Source: an uncultured Bacteroidales bacterium | GTDB taxonomy: Bacteria; Bacteroidota; Bacteroidia; Bacteroidales; Paludibacteraceae | Length of the DNA: 64,000 nucleotides | NCBI GenBank assembly: GCA_900319005.1 | Contig: ONMV01000005.1 | Coordinates: 61,146-125,145 of the forward strand | Reading direction: 5' to 3' | Shown: positions 23,344 to 32,245 of the stretch, piece after piece | Layout: the number at the start of each line of letters is the position of its first letter | How positions within the stretch are numbered: position 1 is the first letter of the stretch | Program-made: the position numbers and the translations under genes | Notes under the pieces: model-generated | Seen by the model: only the letters and a program-made list of their open reading frames with translations | Told to the model about the DNA's origin: nothing | Database searches by the model: none

Positions 23344-25856
23344 ATATGTAAGTTTATTTCCATTCCAAAATACGGACTTGCCGAACGATGAATAACTACG
23401 GGATTGCCATCCCCCCCACTAACAGTGTAATCCGGCAGAATATCCAATAACCGATTGACATAGAGCGCAATAGAGGCAAAACGAGTGATGTCTTTTTGCA
23501 CCCGCAAGTTGAGATACCCCTCAAAAGGCACCGTACGGCGGACAAACTGACCGAGATTATAATCGAAGATGAGGGTCTTGAGAACCGGATCTTGCGCTGC
23601 TAAAGCATCATATTGATGTAACAAGCCGTCCGACGAGGCAATATACGAAACCGGTGTTCCATTCTTCTTGAGGGTCTTGGAGGCAGTGAAGATTGTAGCT
23701 TCCAGCGTCGCACTAACCACCAAACCGATTTTCGGGATATAGACATCGGCTACCAGATTGCTATTCAGGCTCTCGCGGATGTAGCCTTCGGTCCAATTAT
23801 ATAATCCGATGTAGTGGTCCTGCACATTGACACCGTCCACGATGCCGGGCGTTTTCTCAGTGGAAAACATCTGTTCACTGTTGCTGTAAGTCGTTCTAAG
23901 CCATGCTCCATTGATGGTAAAACGCGTGCAGATAACCGGAATACGCGGCGATTGGTATTGCCACTCAATGCCTTGCTTGTGAATATGGCTGCCGTTACGG
24001 GCGGTGGAATAAGTCAAGAGCCTGTCATATTCGCGATCGTTAATCGTGTATCGGAACGCTTCAACCTGCATGAGCGAACGGAAAGCATCCTTCATATCCT
24101 CCTCGAAATAAGTGATTGAGAGCTTATGTTTGTTGATGTCAAGTCCCGCTCGCACTTCCCATTTGAGGTTGCGCGCCGGTAATAAATCATAGTTCGTGGG
24201 ATTGATGATATGCGTATATATCTGCATGGTCTCGTCAGTCGGCGCAATAGGAACATCGGGTGCCTGCAAGTCCATATAGAGCAAGTTCGGCGATAGTTGC
24301 AAGAGTGTCGGCATCTTGGTATGTAGCCCTATTCCACCCGACACAAACACTTTACCTTTGGAGATCGGAAAATTGAGTGTCAAGTTCGCTCGCGGGTCCA
24401 AATAGCATTTGCCATCTATCGCATAAACCCTTCCTAAACCAAGCATCGAAACTCCGCGAAGACCTATATTCAAATCCATCGACAAGCGTTCGTGAATAGG
24501 AAAACTGATATCATCCTGAATATACCAAGAGAGTTGGTTTGTAGCAGGAATGTCATAATAAGCGCGCGGACGAAGAGTAGATGAGTAATTCAACGGGCGT
24601 GAGAGATCGTATATCTGACCCCTGCCGAAGTTCTTGGAATACCGCCATTCGAGACCGATATTGGCTTTGTGATTCAGGCGCCAAGTGTCAAAAAAGAACT
24701 CCGCTTTTGGGCGAATGAATACATTGAACGGCAGACCTTCCACCGTGTGCTTCGCCGTATATTTGTAAGGAAGAAGCGAGACGGTCGCTTCACCTTCCTG
24801 CATATTATCTATTGCAGGATTCTTGGGAGTTGTCAGTTGTACCAAGCGCGTCTGATCAATGCGATCCACCTCTCCGGAAATATTCGCTTGCACGCTCAAC
24901 TGATACCATTCAACGGCCGGTTGATGCAGATGAAGCGTGTTGGACCAACCCCATTTATGGTACGTGCTGCGATAACTATCCTCGCGGTTTTTATGGATGT
25001 CCGGATCTATCTTCTCATTGTCAATACTGCCGGTATAATCCCAGTTACTCTGCCATTTGATTACAACAGCATCCGCATTCCAATTCTGCTGCAAACGCAC
25101 AGATGCTGTGATACGCTGGTAATTCTCCAACGTATTCGTCGGATCAGCTTTCGCATTCAGATAATCGATACCGAAATTGAGAACGGTTTGGTTGTTATTC
25201 CATCCCAAACCCTTGCCAAAAAAGAGTAACTTACTGAATCCGTCCGCCTTAAATCGCGCACGCCACGGAGTTGGTTTGGCTGTTCGCTCAATCTTCACCA
25301 CGCCGGATGTCACATCGCCATACTCGGCAGAAGCAATACCACGGATAATCTCCACTTTTTCAATATCATCGGTGGAAATCGTACGCATATCCACTCCGGC
25401 TCCGACGCTGTTTCGTTTAGCGTCCGCTCCGCTGTTATCAGAAGGTAAATACTGCATATTTGCATCGGTGCTCAAGGGCGCGCCATCAATGACAAATGAG
25501 GTTCCCAAGGAAGATGCGTCGTAGTCACCGGAAGAGGCTCCGTTGCTCGCCTCGCGCAGACGAATCGTGTTAGCATGTGTCAGATCGGGATCCTTGGTCG
25601 TAGCTCCCGGAAGGGTCTGCAAGATATCGGTGAAAGAAGAGGGTTGAAGGTGTTGCATCGCTTCTTTATTGATCACCGAAGCACTACTCTTCCCTGTGGA
25701 CTCCTCGGCTGTCACCACCACTTCCTGCAAGGTAAAGGACCTGGTAAGGCTGTCTAAAAGCGCCAATTGAGCGCTGTCTAAGGCTAAAGAATCAACACCC
25801 GATGCCTGCAAAAGCACCGGGATATTGACCAATAGTATTATAACCCATTTTTTCAC
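23340..25856 (-). CDS. TonB-dependent outer-membrane receptor
   Basis: 838 residues starting at a GTG. A signal peptide (1-19) is followed by a short extension, the plug domain (about 45-160, with TFTLQEVVVTAEES-like TonB-box region and IEKVEIIRGIASAEYGDVTSGVV) and a 22-strand barrel to the C-terminus. Such receptors import siderophores, cobalamin, metals or glycans using TonB energy. The promoter -7 box ends only 5 bases before the GTG, so the mRNA may be leaderless. The operon continues with the DUF4876 and DUF6850 genes and perhaps the His-rich lipoprotein. An ABC exporter is divergent. Confidence 0.9.
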   Translation of the reverse strand: MKKWVIILLVNIPVLLQASGVDSLALDSAQLALLDSLTRSFTLQEVVVTAEESTGKSSASVINKEAMQHLQPSSFTDILQTLPGATTKDPDLTHANTIRLREASNGASSGDYDASSLGTSFVIDGAPLSTDANMQYLPSDNSGADAKRNSVGAGVDMRTISTDDIEKVEIIRGIASAEYGDVTSGVVKIERTAKPTPWRARFKADGFSKLLFFGKGLGWNNNQTVLNFGIDYLNAKADPTNTLENYQRITASVRLQQNWNADAVVIKWQSNWDYTGSIDNEKIDPDIHKNREDSYRSTYHKWGWSNTLHLHQPAVEWYQLSVQANISGEVDRIDQTRLVQLTTPKNPAIDNMQEGEATVSLLPYKYTAKHTVEGLPFNVFIRPKAEFFFDTWRLNHKANIGLEWRYSKNFGRGQIYDLSRPLNYSSTLRPRAYYDIPATNQLSWYIQDDISFPIHERLSMDLNIGLRGVSMLGLGRVYAIDGKCYLDPRANLTLNFPISKGKVFVSGGIGLHTKMPTLLQLSPNLLYMDLQAPDVPIAPTDETMQIYTHIINPTNYDLLPARNLKWEVRAGLDINKHKLSITYFEEDMKDAFRSLMQVEAFRYTINDREYDRLLTYSTARNGSHIHKQGIEWQYQSPRIPVICTRFTINGAWLRTTYSNSEQMFSTEKTPGIVDGVNVQDHYIGLYNWTEGYIRESLNSNLVADVYIPKIGLVVSATLEATIFTASKTLKKNGTPVSYIASSDGLLHQYDALAAQDPVLKTLIFDYNLGQFVRRTVPFEGYLNLRVQKDITRFASIALYVNRLLDILPDYTVSGGDGNPVVIHRSASPYFGMEINLHI

Positions 25857-25860
25857 GGTG

Positions 25861-25891
25861 CAAAATTACTGCATTTTTTGGACATACACAA
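25861..25891 (-). promoter_or_regulatory. Promoter of the receptor operon, abutting the GTG start
   Basis: Minus-strand TTG (25889-25891) and TAatTTTG (25861-25868). The G of the -7 box is 5 bases from the GTG start, leaving almost no leader. Confidence 0.7.
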
Positions 25892-25922
25892 TCCCTAAAA
25901 ATTGGGAAAATTCATTTTTTGC

Positions 25923-25953
25923 TTGATTATGTGCAATATTTTTCGTACCTTTG
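25923..25953 (+). promoter_or_regulatory. Promoter of the ABC exporter operon
   Basis: TTG 25923-25925 and TAccTTTG 25946-25953. A possible TTG start at 25951 lies in this box and is therefore rejected. Confidence 0.75.
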
Positions 25954-25974
25954 CACTCGATTTTAAAACACACC

Positions 25975-26688
25975 ATGTTGACGAATTTGATTGAATACGA
26001 TCATGTGACCCATTATTACGGGAAGAGGCTGATTTATGAAGACTTGTCTTTTTCAGTACCCCGCGGACGCATTTTAGGCTTGTTGGGTAAGAACGGAACG
26101 GGTAAGACCACTACCATCAATATCCTCTCCGGCTTTATTCAGCCGCACTCGGGAACCTGCCGTTTGTTGGGCTACGATACGCGCACGATGCCTTCTAAAG
26201 AGCGCGCGCGTATAGGATTATTGCTGGAAGGGCATGTCCAATACCCGTTTATGACCATCGCGCAAATCGAACGGTTCTACGCCCCTTTCTTCCCGAAATG
26301 GAACAAAGAGGCATACTATGAACTGATGCGATTACTGAAAGTAAAAGATTATCAGATACTTAGCCAGATGTCCAATGGTCAACGAAGTCAGGTAGCTTTG
26401 GGATTATTGATGGCGCAAGATCCGGAATTATTGATACTAGATGATTTCTCATTAGGACTTGACCCCGGTTACAGACGACTTTTTGTGGAGTATTTGCGGG
26501 ATTTCTGCAAGCGTGGAGAGAAGACGGTTTTTCTCACTTCACATATCATTCAAGATTTGGAAAGACTCGTAGATGATTGTATTATAATGGATTACGGTAA
26601 GATCTTGAAGCAATGTCCGGTCTCTGAGCTCATTACGCCGGAGAAGACGTTGGAGGACACCTTTATTGATTTAACCGGCAAGTACTAA
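25975..26688 (+). CDS. ABC transporter ATP-binding protein
   Basis: 237 residues from the ATG at 25975. Walker A GKNGTGKTT, signature MSNGQRSQV (a variant of LSGGQ), Walker B LLILDDFSLGLD and the switch His in LTSHI are all visible. It powers the membrane protein encoded next, after a spacer of five aattgat microrepeats. The Bacteroidales set ABC ATPase, permease and DUF4857 protein beside a TonB/DUF4876/DUF6850 set suggests that both halves handle one substrate, perhaps a metal or siderophore-like compound; this is inference. Confidence 0.9.
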   Translation: MLTNLIEYDHVTHYYGKRLIYEDLSFSVPRGRILGLLGKNGTGKTTTINILSGFIQPHSGTCRLLGYDTRTMPSKERARIGLLLEGHVQYPFMTIAQIERFYAPFFPKWNKEAYYELMRLLKVKDYQILSQMSNGQRSQVALGLLMAQDPELLILDDFSLGLDPGYRRLFVEYLRDFCKRGEKTVFLTSHIIQDLERLVDDCIIMDYGKILKQCPVSELITPEKTLEDTFIDLTGKY

Positions 26689-26692
26689 CGTA

Positions 26693-26725
26693 ATTGATAA
26701 TTGATAATTGATAATTGATAATTGA
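26693..26725 (+). repeat. 'aattgat' microrepeat between ABC genes
   Basis: Four to five 9-bp units of type taattgata separate the ATPase and permease genes. Same class as the repeats found in frame inside other genes. Confidence 0.85.
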
Positions 26726-26727
26726 GG

Positions 26728-27396
26728 ATGTTACGTGCTATATTTTATAAGGAATGGCTCAAACTGCGGCTCTTTTGGGGACTCGCAGTGGTGGTACATA
26801 TAGCTCTTATCGGCTATCTGTTGTTATCGCTTCGTTCTACCCTGCTCTCCTCCGGTGTGGTGGAGACTTGGGCTACTATGATCGGTCGTGATGTACTGAT
26901 GATCAATCAGTTAACGTACTTACCGCTCATCACCGGTGTGTGTCTTGCGCTCTGTCAATGGTTGCCGGAGATGCAAGCCAAACGGATTCGTCTAACGCTT
27001 CATCTGCCCATTGACAATCATCTCAGCATCGGTGCAATGTTGGGATGCAGCATTATCGGACTTTGTGTGCTCTTTGGATTAGATGCAGCGTTATTAGCCG
27101 GTGTCGGACAAATCTGGCTGCCCCGCGAGTTAGTTTGGCGTACATTCTTGACTTGCTTACCATGGTATTTAGGTGGACTTATCGGCTATAATATCGTATC
27201 ATGGTGGGTTTTGGAGCCGCAATGGAAAATACGGTGCGTAGATGTGCTGATCGGTGCTCCGTTGGTAGCACTCTGTTTTCTGACCACCCAACCGGCTTGC
27301 TATATTCAGATGTTTCCTTGGCTGATCGGGCTACTTCTTTGTACCGCCTGTCTGCCCCTTTATAGTATTTATCGTTTTAAACTTGGCAAACAATGA
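26728..27396 (+). CDS. ABC transporter membrane subunit
   Basis: 222 residues from the ATG at 26728. A TTG at 26722 is in frame but lies in the repeat spacer. About six hydrophobic helices (near 15-40, 65-80, 100-125, 135-160, 175-195, 200-215) fit an ABC-2-type permease. It overlaps the DUF4857 gene by 4 bp (ATGA), so both are coupled. Substrate unknown. Confidence 0.82.
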   Translation: MLRAIFYKEWLKLRLFWGLAVVVHIALIGYLLLSLRSTLLSSGVVETWATMIGRDVLMINQLTYLPLITGVCLALCQWLPEMQAKRIRLTLHLPIDNHLSIGAMLGCSIIGLCVLFGLDAALLAGVGQIWLPRELVWRTFLTCLPWYLGGLIGYNIVSWWVLEPQWKIRCVDVLIGAPLVALCFLTTQPACYIQMFPWLIGLLLCTACLPLYSIYRFKLGKQ

Positions 27397-28475
27397 GGAC
27401 AAAACAATCGAAAATAGCAACTATCCAATACCTCATCATCGGTTTGGGAATCATCGTGTGCGTTTGGCTTCTTCCGGCGCTCTATCGTTTGGCAGCCCCC
27501 AACACCAGCCGCACACCATTTGTCGTTTACTCCTGTCTGGACAGTTCATTCATTCAGTTTGAAACCATCAACAAACAAGTTCAATACACTGATTTTAAAG
27601 GAAATACATTTACAAAAAACGAAGCCGATAGTCTCTTGCCACTCTTTGCTTTTCGGCAATTAGTAGCTGAAGGACGGCTGCCTGATTCGCTGTTTAGAGT
27701 GGCTTTAACCCCTAAACTGATTCAGCAGAATGCGTTCCATTTCAAGACCTCACCCAAACAACTCAATAAGCCGGCAGTGGGCTTATATACGCTATTAGAA
27801 TCTGCTTCAGGACGTGTGGATCTGCAACTTCCGCCGGATGTCTTCCGTTTGACCGACAAAGGTATAGAATTTATTGATTGTGAAACGAATACGGTCAATA
27901 AGGCGAAGTCACTCAGTTTCTCGCGAGAGTTGGAAAAGTACGGATTTGTCTTCCCAGTACAACTCATCTGGGGGAATGGTTCAACCCGCAAGGATTATGA
28001 CAATGGTTTTCTTTTGACCGATAGCCAGAACCGTCTCTTTCAACTGAAAATGGTCAAAGGTACACCATGGGTAAGAGCCATAAAAACTGATGGTTGTAAA
28101 ATCACCGGCTATAAGCAACTCTTCACCATTGAGCCTGCTAACCGGCAGTTGGTCGGTTTGGTTGTGAGTGACGATAATCAGCTTTATGCGGTTCGTGCGG
28201 ATGGCTCCATGACACATATAGGCATCGATTCCTATGATCCTCAAACCATGCAAATCACCATTATTGGGGATATGTTCCATTGGACCATTACCGAATATAC
28301 AGCCACGGACTCGCGCTATTATGCTGTGGAAGCCCGGACTTTTGAGCAAGTTGCGCGCGCAATTATACCCGATCCTGCTCCTTCAATCAAAGAACGCATT
28401 ATGCGCTATGTATTGCCTGTTCGGCTGCGTTTTACGTCATGGGATACACAATTAATTGCTCCTAATTTTGAATAA
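27393..28475 (+). CDS. DUF4857 protein
   Basis: 360 residues with one N-terminal membrane segment (about 12-32) and a large beta-rich periplasmic domain. The pattern (RTPFVVYSCLDSSFIQFE, GFLLTDSQNRLFQLKMV, DDNQLYAVRADGSMTHIG) matches DUF4857 proteins, which accompany ABC-2 exporters in Bacteroidales. A short C-terminal helix may reinsert in the membrane. It probably works as the periplasmic partner of the ABC transporter encoded upstream. The next gene, ispE, starts one base after its stop. Confidence 0.82.
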   Translation: MRTKQSKIATIQYLIIGLGIIVCVWLLPALYRLAAPNTSRTPFVVYSCLDSSFIQFETINKQVQYTDFKGNTFTKNEADSLLPLFAFRQLVAEGRLPDSLFRVALTPKLIQQNAFHFKTSPKQLNKPAVGLYTLLESASGRVDLQLPPDVFRLTDKGIEFIDCETNTVNKAKSLSFSRELEKYGFVFPVQLIWGNGSTRKDYDNGFLLTDSQNRLFQLKMVKGTPWVRAIKTDGCKITGYKQLFTIEPANRQLVGLVVSDDNQLYAVRADGSMTHIGIDSYDPQTMQITIIGDMFHWTITEYTATDSRYYAVEARTFEQVARAIIPDPAPSIKERIMRYVLPVRLRFTSWDTQLIAPNFE

Positions 28476-28476
28476 T

Positions 28477-29364
28477 ATGATACTCTATCCGAATTGTAAA
28501 ATTAACTTAGGCTTGCGTGTGATACGCAAACGTCCGGACGGATACCACGATCTGGAAACAGTTTTTGTACCGATATACGGACTGCACGATGAACTGGAAG
28601 TAGTTATTAATGATGAAATGAGCGCGGCTACGCCGCTCAATGATGGATTGATTTTCCGTCAAGAAGGCATAGCCGTGGATTGTCCGGCGGAAGATAATTT
28701 GATAGTGAAATGTTATCATCTATTCAAAGCCAAGTACCCGCAAATCGGGGCTGTAGTTGTGCGGTTTAAGAAGAATATCCCTTTCGGAGCAGGTTTAGGA
28801 GGAGGAAGTAGCGATGCAGCACACATGGCGATCGCGCTTAATGAGTTGTTCGAATTAGGATTGACGAAAGAGGAACTCGCGGCAGAAGTAAAACCTTTAG
28901 GAGCTGATTGTCCGTTCTTTATCTACAACACCCCTTGTTATGCCGAAGGAATTGGCGATCAGTTAACCCCTATTGACTTGGATTTAAATGGTATCCGAAT
29001 CGTACTCATCAAACCGAATGAGGGCGTTTCTACCCGCGAAGCTTATTCGGGCATTAAGCCTTACCCTATCCCTTCCCTAAAGGAAAGGGCACTAGGAGAC
29101 CTAGGAAGCCTAGGAGACCTAGATATTTTCATCAATGACTTCGAAGCGACGGTCTTCCCTTTGCATCCTCAGATTGCGGCAATAAAAAAGCGTCTGCTGG
29201 ATGCAGGCGCCTTTTATGCGAGTATGAGCGGTAGTGGCTCAACTGTTTTCGGGCTTTTTAAGAACGATGCGGAAGGTAGTACCGACGCCAACTTGCGAGC
29301 TCTTAAGCAGCAGTTTGCCACCATGATATTGCTCGACGATACGTTTGGCGAGTGGAAGGCCTAA
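28477..29364 (+). CDS. ispE: IspE, 4-diphosphocytidyl-2-C-methyl-D-erythritol kinase
   Basis: 295 residues from the ATG at 28477. GHMP-kinase motifs: CKINLGL near the start, PFGAGLGGGSSDAA in the ATP loop and MSGSGSTVFG near the C-terminus. It phosphorylates CDP-methylerythritol in the non-mevalonate isoprenoid pathway. A stretch at 29063-29125 (RALGDLGSLGDLD) is built of aggagacctagga repeats and looks like an in-frame insertion in the surface region between motifs 2 and 3. The last 126 bases overlap the convergent histidine kinase gene, and each gene carries the other's terminator. Confidence 0.95.
   Translation: MILYPNCKINLGLRVIRKRPDGYHDLETVFVPIYGLHDELEVVINDEMSAATPLNDGLIFRQEGIAVDCPAEDNLIVKCYHLFKAKYPQIGAVVVRFKKNIPFGAGLGGGSSDAAHMAIALNELFELGLTKEELAAEVKPLGADCPFFIYNTPCYAEGIGDQLTPIDLDLNGIRIVLIKPNEGVSTREAYSGIKPYPIPSLKERALGDLGSLGDLDIFINDFEATVFPLHPQIAAIKKRLLDAGAFYASMSGSGSTVFGLFKNDAEGSTDANLRALKQQFATMILLDDTFGEWKA
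29184..29210 (-). terminator. Terminator of the histidine kinase gene, inside ispE
   Basis: On the minus strand, GCGCCTGC and GCAGACGC pair (29190-29197 with 29203-29210, one G-U) around a 5-base loop and are followed by six T (29184-29189). It lies 29 bases after the kinase stop, within ispE codons. Confidence 0.8.
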
Positions 29365-30366
29365 ACCCCACCCTCTATCTTTGGAAGTAAAGCCCGGCTC
29401 GAAGATTCGACGCTGGGTTTTATTATCAATACCTTTACCCGTATCGGTAATGTCAAGCATCACATCGTGCTCATTCTCATGGATATGCAAAGTGATTGTT
29501 CCTTTGCCGGAGATAGCATCTACGGCGTTTTTGAGCAGATTTTCAATAACCCACTGCAAGAGCGGTGCATTGAGAAGCACTGTTCGATCAACACCATTGA
29601 GACAGGCATCATCAATCGTAATCCTATTAGATATGCGTGCACGCATGTATGCCACGGCGTTTTGCAACACGGGGATGAGATTCTCTGTTTGCAGCGTCGG
29701 TTCGCTGCCTATCTTCTGAAAACGATCCGCAATCATCTGCAAACGATCGATGTCCCGCTTCATCTGCGGTACATACTCATCGTTCGGGTATTCATCAGCA
29801 AGCAATTGCTGCCACGCATTGAGCGATGAGATAGGCGTACCTAATTGATGAGCTGTCTCTTTGGAGAGCCCCACCCAAAGGCGGTTTTCTTCACTCTTTT
29901 GCCCTGTAAGCATCGTAATAACTGCTACGGCAATGAAGATAAAAATCAACAGAAACTGCGCATAAGGCACATATCTTAGACGAGTCAACAGGCTGCTGTC
30001 TTCCCAGTAAATATATTGCGTCATTTCCTCGTTGATCTTCAATTCAATAGGACCATGAGGCTTGGCGTTCAGTTTCTTTGCCTTCAGTTTCTTCTCATCT
30101 ACGTTTCTGGAGGCTAATATATTCCCTTCTGAATCGCAGATATAAACAGGGATCGTGGTATTCTTTTCGATGATAGAGGACACAAAATCAATGTCTGCAT
30201 CGTCTTCTGCGAAAATGAGTTGTCGCGTGGCGTCTGCCCAGATGGACATGTTCTTACGCTCTTCGTTTTGAAGCGCGCGAGCCAGATTATTGGTGAACAA
30301 TACGGAAATAGCCACGATGATCATGGCTATTACCAGTACTGTTGTTCCAATTTGTCGGTTAGACAT
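29239..30366 (-). CDS. Sensor histidine kinase
   Basis: 375 residues. Membrane helix at about 8-26, periplasmic sensor region, second helix at about 136-154. HisKA region with phospho-acceptor His173 (KETAHQLGTPISSL), then HATPase motifs N (NLLKNAVDA), G1 (DTGKGID) and G2 (GWGLGLPLAKRI). It autophosphorylates on His and passes phosphate to a response regulator; none is encoded next to it, so it is an orphan here. The 3' end overlaps ispE by 126 bp on the opposite strand. Confidence 0.92.
   Translation of the reverse strand: MSNRQIGTTVLVIAMIIVAISVLFTNNLARALQNEERKNMSIWADATRQLIFAEDDADIDFVSSIIEKNTTIPVYICDSEGNILASRNVDEKKLKAKKLNAKPHGPIELKINEEMTQYIYWEDSSLLTRLRYVPYAQFLLIFIFIAVAVITMLTGQKSEENRLWVGLSKETAHQLGTPISSLNAWQQLLADEYPNDEYVPQMKRDIDRLQMIADRFQKIGSEPTLQTENLIPVLQNAVAYMRARISNRITIDDACLNGVDRTVLLNAPLLQWVIENLLKNAVDAISGKGTITLHIHENEHDVMLDITDTGKGIDNKTQRRIFEPGFTSKDRGWGLGLPLAKRIVEQYHGGKLLLKSSQVGVGTTFRIVLKKPENS
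29389..29425 (+). terminator. Terminator of ispE, inside the histidine kinase gene
   Basis: AAAGCCCGGC (29389-29398) pairs with GCTGGGTTTT (29412-29421, two G-U pairs). Inner TCGAA/TTCGA pairs too, with one bulged C. TATTATC follows. It begins 24 bases after the ispE stop. Confidence 0.75.
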
Positions 30367-30394
30367 TCAGAAATTAAAAATTAAAAATTACGAA

Positions 30395-31570
30395 TTATCC
30401 TAACATCGTCAGAAGGACACCAGCTGCAACGGCAGAACCGATTACACCGGCTACGTTCGGGCCCATGGCGTGCATGAGCAGGAAGTTCGACGGGTTCTCT
30501 TCTTGTCCCACAGTCTGCGATACACGCGCAGCCATCGGAACGGCGGAAACACCGGCAGAACCAATCAGCGGGTTGATCTTATCCTTGAGGAAGAGGTTCA
30601 TGAACTTTGCCAGCAGCACACCACCGGCGGTACCAAGACCGAAGGCTACGATACCCATCGAGAGGATACCTAAAGTCTTGAGGTTGAGGAAACTGCCTGC
30701 TGTAGCGGTGGCACCCACCGAGAGACCGAGGAAGATGACTACGATGTTCATCAGCTCGTTCTGCGCGGTTTTGGATAGACGATCCACTACTCCACACTCT
30801 TTCATCAAGTTACCGAGCATCAGACAGCCGATCAGCGGAGCTGCATCCGGCAGGATGAGCGCTACGATAGCGGTGATTATGATCGGGAAAACGATCTTCT
30901 CGGTCTTGGAAACAGGACGCAACTGACCCATCTTGATCGCGCGTTCCGCTTTCGTCGTGAGCGCACGCATGATAGGCGGTTGAATCACCGGAACCAACGC
31001 CATGTAGCTATACGCCGCGATAGCGATCGGGCCCAAGAGATGCGGGGCTAACTTACTGGTCAGAAAGATAGACGTCGGGCCATCTGCTCCACCGATAATA
31101 CCGATCGAACCTGCCTCTGCAGGGGTAAAGCCCATCGCATTTGCGCAGAGGAAAGTGACAAAGATACCAATTTGAGCAGCAGCTCCGAGGATCAATGATT
31201 TCGGATTGGCAATCAGCGGACCGAAATCCGTCATGGCTCCCACACCGATGAAGATAAGACAGGGATACACACCGGCTTTCACACCTATATAGAGCACATC
31301 CAGCAGTCCGGCTCCTTTGAGGATCGCGCCATACGAGTGGTAAGCCGGGCTGTTAGGATCCAGGAATGCGGTCCATAACTCATCATGGAACATCCCTGCT
31401 CCCGGCAGGTTGGTGAGCAACATACCGAAAGCAATAGGAAGCAGCAGAAGCGGCTCGTATTTCTTATGAATAGCAAGGTATAGCAGGAAGAACGACACCA
31501 AGAGCATTACGCCTTGTTGCCATGTCATCTGCATGAATCCCATGCCTTGAAAAAATTCCAAAATATTCAT
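30395..31570 (-). CDS. mmdB: Methylmalonyl-CoA decarboxylase beta subunit (Na+ pump)
   Basis: 391 residues, many hydrophobic helices, the usual length of OadB/MmdB/GcdB proteins. Conserved segments include [17 protein letters not shown] and [14 protein letters not shown]. This inner-membrane subunit decarboxylates carboxybiotin and exports Na+. It is the last gene of the operon mce-mmdA-mmdD-mmdC-mmdB, after the biotin carrier gene and a 37-base spacer of aattaaa repeats. The pathway converts succinate to propionate and conserves energy as a sodium gradient. Confidence 0.95.
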   Translation of the reverse strand: MNILEFFQGMGFMQMTWQQGVMLLVSFFLLYLAIHKKYEPLLLLPIAFGMLLTNLPGAGMFHDELWTAFLDPNSPAYHSYGAILKGAGLLDVLYIGVKAGVYPCLIFIGVGAMTDFGPLIANPKSLILGAAAQIGIFVTFLCANAMGFTPAEAGSIGIIGGADGPTSIFLTSKLAPHLLGPIAIAAYSYMALVPVIQPPIMRALTTKAERAIKMGQLRPVSKTEKIVFPIIITAIVALILPDAAPLIGCLMLGNLMKECGVVDRLSKTAQNELMNIVVIFLGLSVGATATAGSFLNLKTLGILSMGIVAFGLGTAGGVLLAKFMNLFLKDKINPLIGSAGVSAVPMAARVSQTVGQEENPSNFLLMHAMGPNVAGVIGSAVAAGVLLTMLG

Positions 31571-31607
31571 TTTGCAATTTTCTTAATTAAAAATTAAAAA
31601 TTAAAAA

Positions 31608-32060
31608 TTAACCCAAAACGATGAGCAGGTCATCCTGCATTACGTTTTGACCCGGGGTAACAGCAATCTGCTTAACTGTTCCATCTGCCTCTGCCATGAT
31701 AGCGTTCTCCATCTTCATGGACTCAAGGGTCAGAAGAGTGTCACCGCGTTTAACAGCCTGGCCTTCGCTTACCAAAACCTTGATTACAGAACCTGGCAGC
31801 GGGCTTTTTACCTGAACACCGGCAGCAGGAGCTGCAGCAGGTTTCGGAGCCTCTGCTTTAGGAGCAGCAGGAGCAGCTGCAGGCTTCGGAGCCGGAGCCG
31901 GAGCCGGTTTAGCTACGGGTTTGGGAGCGGGATCTGCGGGAGCCTCGGTCTCTACGGTATATACTTTGCCGTTAACGGTTACGTTCGTTTTGCCGGCCTC
32001 GATTTCTTCTACAGCGCACTTGTACTCGGCGCCATTGATTTTAAATGTGAATTCTTTCAT
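31608..32060 (-). CDS. mmdC: Biotin carboxyl carrier subunit of methylmalonyl-CoA decarboxylase
   Basis: 150 residues. A short N-terminal domain (1-38), a long Pro/Ala linker (about 40-80, with repeated PAPKPAAAP), and a biotinyl domain (82-150) with Lys116 in ESMKMEN as the biotinylation site. It carries CO2 from the carboxyltransferase MmdA to the membrane subunit MmdB. It is separated from the upstream mmdD gene by a 48-bp hairpin repeat array, which may set the ratio between subunits. Confidence 0.95.
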   Translation of the reverse strand: MKEFTFKINGAEYKCAVEEIEAGKTNVTVNGKVYTVETEAPADPAPKPVAKPAPAPAPKPAAAPAAPKAEAPKPAAAPAAGVQVKSPLPGSVIKVLVSEGQAVKRGDTLLTLESMKMENAIMAEADGTVKQIAVTPGQNVMQDDLLIVLG

Positions 32061-32094
32061 TGTTGTATGATTATTTTTTGCGGGTTAAAACCCG

Positions 32095-32245
32095 ACATTG
32101 TTCTTAGCCCTTTCGGGCACGATTAATGTGGTTTAAAAGCCCACATTGTTCTTAGCCCTTTCGGGCACGATTAATGTGGTTTAAAAGCCCACATTGTTCT
32201 TAGCACTAAAGGGCACGATTAATGTGGTCTAAAAGCCCACATTGT
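32095..32245. repeat. 48-bp hairpin repeat, three full units, inside the mmd operon
   Basis: Units start at 32095, 32143 and 32191, with a partial unit at 32239. Each unit holds GCCC-tttc-GGGC and AATGTGG / CCACATT, so every unit gives two hairpins in the mRNA. The third unit has a changed first hairpin (agcactaaagggc). The array fills the gap between mmdD and mmdC, and the mmdD stop codon lies in its distal unit. Confidence 0.95.

Noticed and set aside
32095-32245. CRISPR-like regular repeat
   Set aside because: The 48-bp units are contiguous with no variable spacers, contain hairpins and lie inside an operon; no cas genes are nearby.
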